A stretch of 64,000 bases of DNA. It comes from Hyphomicrobium sp. (GTDB taxonomy: Bacteria; Pseudomonadota; Alphaproteobacteria; Rhizobiales; Hyphomicrobiaceae). The stretch lies in contig NZ_WBUE01000013.1 in the NCBI RefSeq assembly GCF_009026145.1, forward strand, positions 37,686-101,685, read 5' to 3'. The notes below the pieces were generated by a model. It made no database searches. It saw nothing but the letters and a program-made list of their open reading frames with translations, and had not been told where the DNA came from. A program made the position numbers and the translations under genes. Below, piece by piece: positions 61,907 to 64,000 of the stretch. Position 1 is the first letter of the stretch, and each line of letters begins with the position of its first letter.

Positions 61907-63463
61907 ATGAGATGCCATCCGGCACGGTGGCTATGGGGACTCATCCCGATTGCGATGTTGAGCTGGCTGGCCGTCCACGTCGAGTCCGACCTCATCGAGC
62001 GCGACCTCGAGCAGCGCAGCGCCGCCGTCCTTGCCGCGGCCGGCCACGATTGGGCGTCGGTGGCCTTCTCCGGGCGCGACGGACTGCTGGTCGGGCATCC
62101 GGTCAACGAGCGCCAGCGCGCCGAGGCCGTTGCCCTGGTGAGGGGCGTTTGGGGCGTACGTGTCGTCGAGATGCGAGACGCAACTGCGGACACCGCCGAG
62201 CTGCGCTTTGCCCGCATAACGGAAGAGGCGCCACCGCGGCAGGCATTGCGCGACGTCGCTCCACCAGCCGTGGCAATTGAGGCTGCTGACCGCCTGCCCC
62301 TCGCGGCGGCAGATGGCGCCGCCGTGCTCGTCGCCGCCGAACCACCGCAGATGGCGGTTCGGGCGCGTGAGCAACACACGACCGACATCGCCGCCAGCGG
62401 GCCAGCGACCGTCCTGCTTGACGACAACAGTGCTGCGCCTGCGCAACAGGCACCCGAGCAGGTGCCTCCGGCTGGGGCGCAGGGCACGCTGGAAATACCC
62501 CCGCAGAAGATGACCGCCGCACCGCCGGTTCCTCTGCCGCGCGATAAGGCCGCCGTCCCGCAGACCGTATCTCCGGTGCCTGAGCGGAAGCTCGCCGCAG
62601 AGCCCGCATTGCCGGCGCCCCAGGCAGCGCCGGGCCAGCCTGTGCCGCTGCTGCCAGAGCCGAAGTCGACGACAGCCCAGCCCATACCGCTGCCCCAGCC
62701 GAAGGCGCCCGCGGCGGCAGCGCCGGCATCGTCAAACCCGGATACCAGAGCCGCAGCGCGGGCCCCACCTACGTCCGAGCCGAAGACGGCCGCGGCGCCG
62801 GTTCTCCCATCGCCCAGGCCGGACGCCAAAGCCGCAGCTCTGGCTCCGCCTGTGCCCGAGCCGAAGTCGAGCGCGGCGCAGCCGACGCCGCCGACGGAGA
62901 AGGTAGTCGCTGGGCAGGCGCCCCCACCGCTCCCCACGCCGAGCAAGGCCGCCGCCAAGGCAGATGTGCCGGCGCCCACCCCCGCGCCGCGCTTTGAGAC
63001 GGCAGCGTTACCTCAGAGCAACATTGCCCCCGACGCCGCCTGCGTGGGTGATGTCCGAGGCGCCGCCCGGCAGGTCGAGGTGCATTTCGCTCGTGGTCGC
63101 GCCGGGCTCGACAGCTCCGGTAAAGCGCTGATCGACCGGCTTATCGGCAGCCTGAACGGCTGCCCCGAGGCGGCGCTGAACATTTCCGGACATGCCGACG
63201 CCTCGGGTAACCCACGCCGCAATCTCGCTCTGTCGCGGCGCCGCGCGCGCGGCGTCGCCGCCTATATGATCGATAAGGGCATTGACGCGGGGCGGCTCGC
63301 CGCCGTTGGGTACGGCGAGACGCGGCCGGTGGCGCCCAACGATACCCGGGCGAACCGGGCCAAGAACCGTCGCATCGAGGTGTCCATCACGGCGCGCAAC
63401 GCGCCGCCACCGCCGATGCCCATACGAAAGCAGGGGACGCGCAATGGACTATCTAATCGCTAA
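61907..63463 (+). CDS. BON-OmpA-like envelope protein with Pro/Ala-rich linker
   Basis: The start chosen is the ATG at 61907, giving 518 residues. An N-terminal membrane anchor ('WLWGLIPIAMLSWLAVHV') is followed by a BON-like region ('AAGHDWASVAFSGRDGLLVG', 'EAVALVRGVWGVRVVEMRD'), about 280 residues of Pro/Ala-rich repeats ('PVPEPKSSAAQPTPPTEK'), and a C-terminal OmpA domain ('VHFARGRAGLDSSGKALIDR', 'ISGHADASGNPRRNLALSRR', 'LAAVGYGETRPVAPNDT'). OmpA domains bind peptidoglycan, so the protein should span from the inner membrane to the wall. Its 3' end overlaps a small membrane gene by 20 bp. Confidence 0.88.
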   Translation: MRCHPARWLWGLIPIAMLSWLAVHVESDLIERDLEQRSAAVLAAAGHDWASVAFSGRDGLLVGHPVNERQRAEAVALVRGVWGVRVVEMRDATADTAELRFARITEEAPPRQALRDVAPPAVAIEAADRLPLAAADGAAVLVAAEPPQMAVRAREQHTTDIAASGPATVLLDDNSAAPAQQAPEQVPPAGAQGTLEIPPQKMTAAPPVPLPRDKAAVPQTVSPVPERKLAAEPALPAPQAAPGQPVPLLPEPKSTTAQPIPLPQPKAPAAAAPASSNPDTRAAARAPPTSEPKTAAAPVLPSPRPDAKAAALAPPVPEPKSSAAQPTPPTEKVVAGQAPPPLPTPSKAAAKADVPAPTPAPRFETAALPQSNIAPDAACVGDVRGAARQVEVHFARGRAGLDSSGKALIDRLIGSLNGCPEAALNISGHADASGNPRRNLALSRRRARGVAAYMIDKGIDAGRLAAVGYGETRPVAPNDTRANRAKNRRIEVSITARNAPPPPMPIRKQGTRNGLSNR

Positions 63464-63542
63464 TCTTGCCTGGTACACCGCCGCGGCATTCGCCGCCGGC
63501 TTCGTCGTGGCGTGGATTGCATGTGCCAAGGTGGAAGACTGA
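63444..63542 (+). CDS. Small membrane peptide (32 aa) overlapping the OmpA-like gene
   Basis: An ATG at 63444, inside the last codons of the OmpA-like gene, opens a 32-residue peptide with one helix ('WYTAAAFAAGFVVAWIAC') and a charged end 'AKVED'. It is followed by another membrane-anchored ORF at 63587, so three genes in a row would be translated from one transcript. The single membrane helix and tight overlap make it a credible small gene, too short for normal gene calling. Confidence 0.5.
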   Translation: MDYLIANLAWYTAAAFAAGFVVAWIACAKVED

Positions 63543-63586
63543 CGCGCGGGTGAACGCGCGCGGGAAGTTTGTGGGGAGTTGAGACG

Positions 63587-63816
63587 ATGACGGAGCTGCT
63601 TTGGCAGTCGACGCTGCTATTGGCGTTGGCGTTCTTTTTCGGTGCGGTTCTCGCTTGTGGTCTGAAGCGGCGGTTCTACTACGGACGCTCGACCAAGTCC
63701 GCGGCTGTCGCTGTTTCAGGCGTTTCGCATACGCCGGCGCCGAGCGAGCCGAAGATCGAGGTGGCGCCGCGCGCGAGCGCGGAGGGCGAGCGCTTCAACC
63801 GCGCCATCAGCGGGCA
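63587..63816 (+). pseudogene. 5' part of a membrane-anchored protein gene, joined to foreign sequence
   Basis: An ATG at 63587 with a nearby ggggag begins 'MTELLWQSTLLLALAFFFG', a single membrane helix, then a linker ('[18 protein letters not shown]'). The frame remains open to the window end, but from about 63817 on its sequence is just the antisense of an E1-beta gene. So the original C-terminus is missing from this point. It is in line with the OmpA-like gene and its small overlapping gene, and may be the third member of that operon. Confidence 0.45.
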
Positions 63817-64000
63817 GGCGGCGCCGACCGCGGCGCCGATGAAGCCGGTTTCCGAAATCGGCGTATCGCGCACGCGCTCGGGCCCGAACTCATCGATCAG
63901 GCCGCGGGTGTTGCCGAAGACGCCGCCGAGCGCTCCGACGTCTTCGCCCATCACGAACACGCGAGGGTCGGTGCGCATTTCGTGCGCGATCGCATCGGCC
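63817..64000 (-). pseudogene. Fragment of alpha-keto acid dehydrogenase E1 beta subunit gene
   Basis: Minus-strand reading from the window edge gives '[20 protein letters not shown]' and '[20 protein letters not shown]', then '[17 protein letters not shown]', the unmistakable N-terminal region of an E1 beta subunit (thiamine-diphosphate dependent, of the acetoin/branched-chain/pyruvate group). After 'GAA' the expected continuation ('xTGxRPVVE') is absent and the frame goes on with unrelated sequence ('[17 protein letters not shown]') to a stop at 63679. The gene is therefore broken at about 63815. Its upstream part lies beyond the window. Confidence 0.65.

Overview
The window is GC-rich chromosomal DNA that is almost completely coding. 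It looks like an alphaproteobacterium of the Hyphomicrobiales, most likely a Hyphomicrobiaceae-like or methylotrophic lineage. This rests on the order DUF983-rnr-topA-dprA-plsY-pyrC'-pyrB on one strand followed by ruvX-gatC-gatA-gatB (an order I associate with that group from memory), a BtaAB betaine-lipid pathway, a bactofilin, an MHYT signalling protein and a dimethylamine-oxidation cluster. I see no insertion sequence, prophage, CRISPR array or rRNA gene. One tRNA gene (Ser, GCU anticodon) is present.

Layout. 0-10 kb is housekeeping on the minus strand: a cut DUF983 gene, RNase R, topoisomerase I, DprA, PlsY, a dihydroorotase-like protein without its metal ligands, and aspartate carbamoyltransferase. 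10-23 kb has an AidB-like acyl-CoA dehydrogenase, a PcfJ-like protein, RuvX, a membrane/spermidine-synthase fusion, and gatC-gatA-chorismate mutase-small membrane protein in an overlapping operon, then an L,D-transpeptidase, a bactofilin, gatB and an unknown exported protein. 23-28.5 kb has AmrB/AmrS (Memo and radical SAM), a DUF938 methyltransferase, an SPW membrane protein, a SelW/Rdx-like protein and several very small genes. 28.5-39.5 kb is rich in second-messenger genes: a CHASE2 adenylate/guanylate cyclase, a membrane PAS-GGDEF-EAL protein and an MHYT-GGDEF-EAL protein with a degenerate EAL domain, mixed with cytochrome b561, YceI, a cold-shock protein and methyltransferases. 40-42 kb holds btaA-btaB behind a Pho-box-like sequence. 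42-48 kb is a mixed region with a double DedA-like protein, a lipoprotein, a quinone oxidoreductase, tRNA-Ser and PPK2.

48.5-57.4 kb is the most interesting block. It has a periplasmic-binding-fold protein with no signal peptide, a FadR-type GntR regulator and an unknown gene, and divergent from these an APC permease followed by three dimethylamine monooxygenase-type genes. The last of these encodes one polypeptide joining the heme N-demethylase (DUF3445) to a GcvT-like tetrahydrofolate domain. The former start codon and Shine-Dalgarno sequence of the second gene are still recognisable inside the fusion. The inferred job is to import or sense methylated amines, demethylate them and pass the released formaldehyde to tetrahydrofolate.

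57.4-60 kb is an arsenic operon (arsR, LMW-PTP-type arsC, acr3, glutaredoxin-type arsC). 60.4-63.5 kb carries a cyclopropane-fatty-acid synthase and a BON/OmpA-like protein whose 3' end overlaps a 32-residue membrane peptide. Near 63.8 kb a new plus-strand gene runs abruptly into the antisense of an E1-beta dehydrogenase gene, which suggests a rearrangement or an assembly join.
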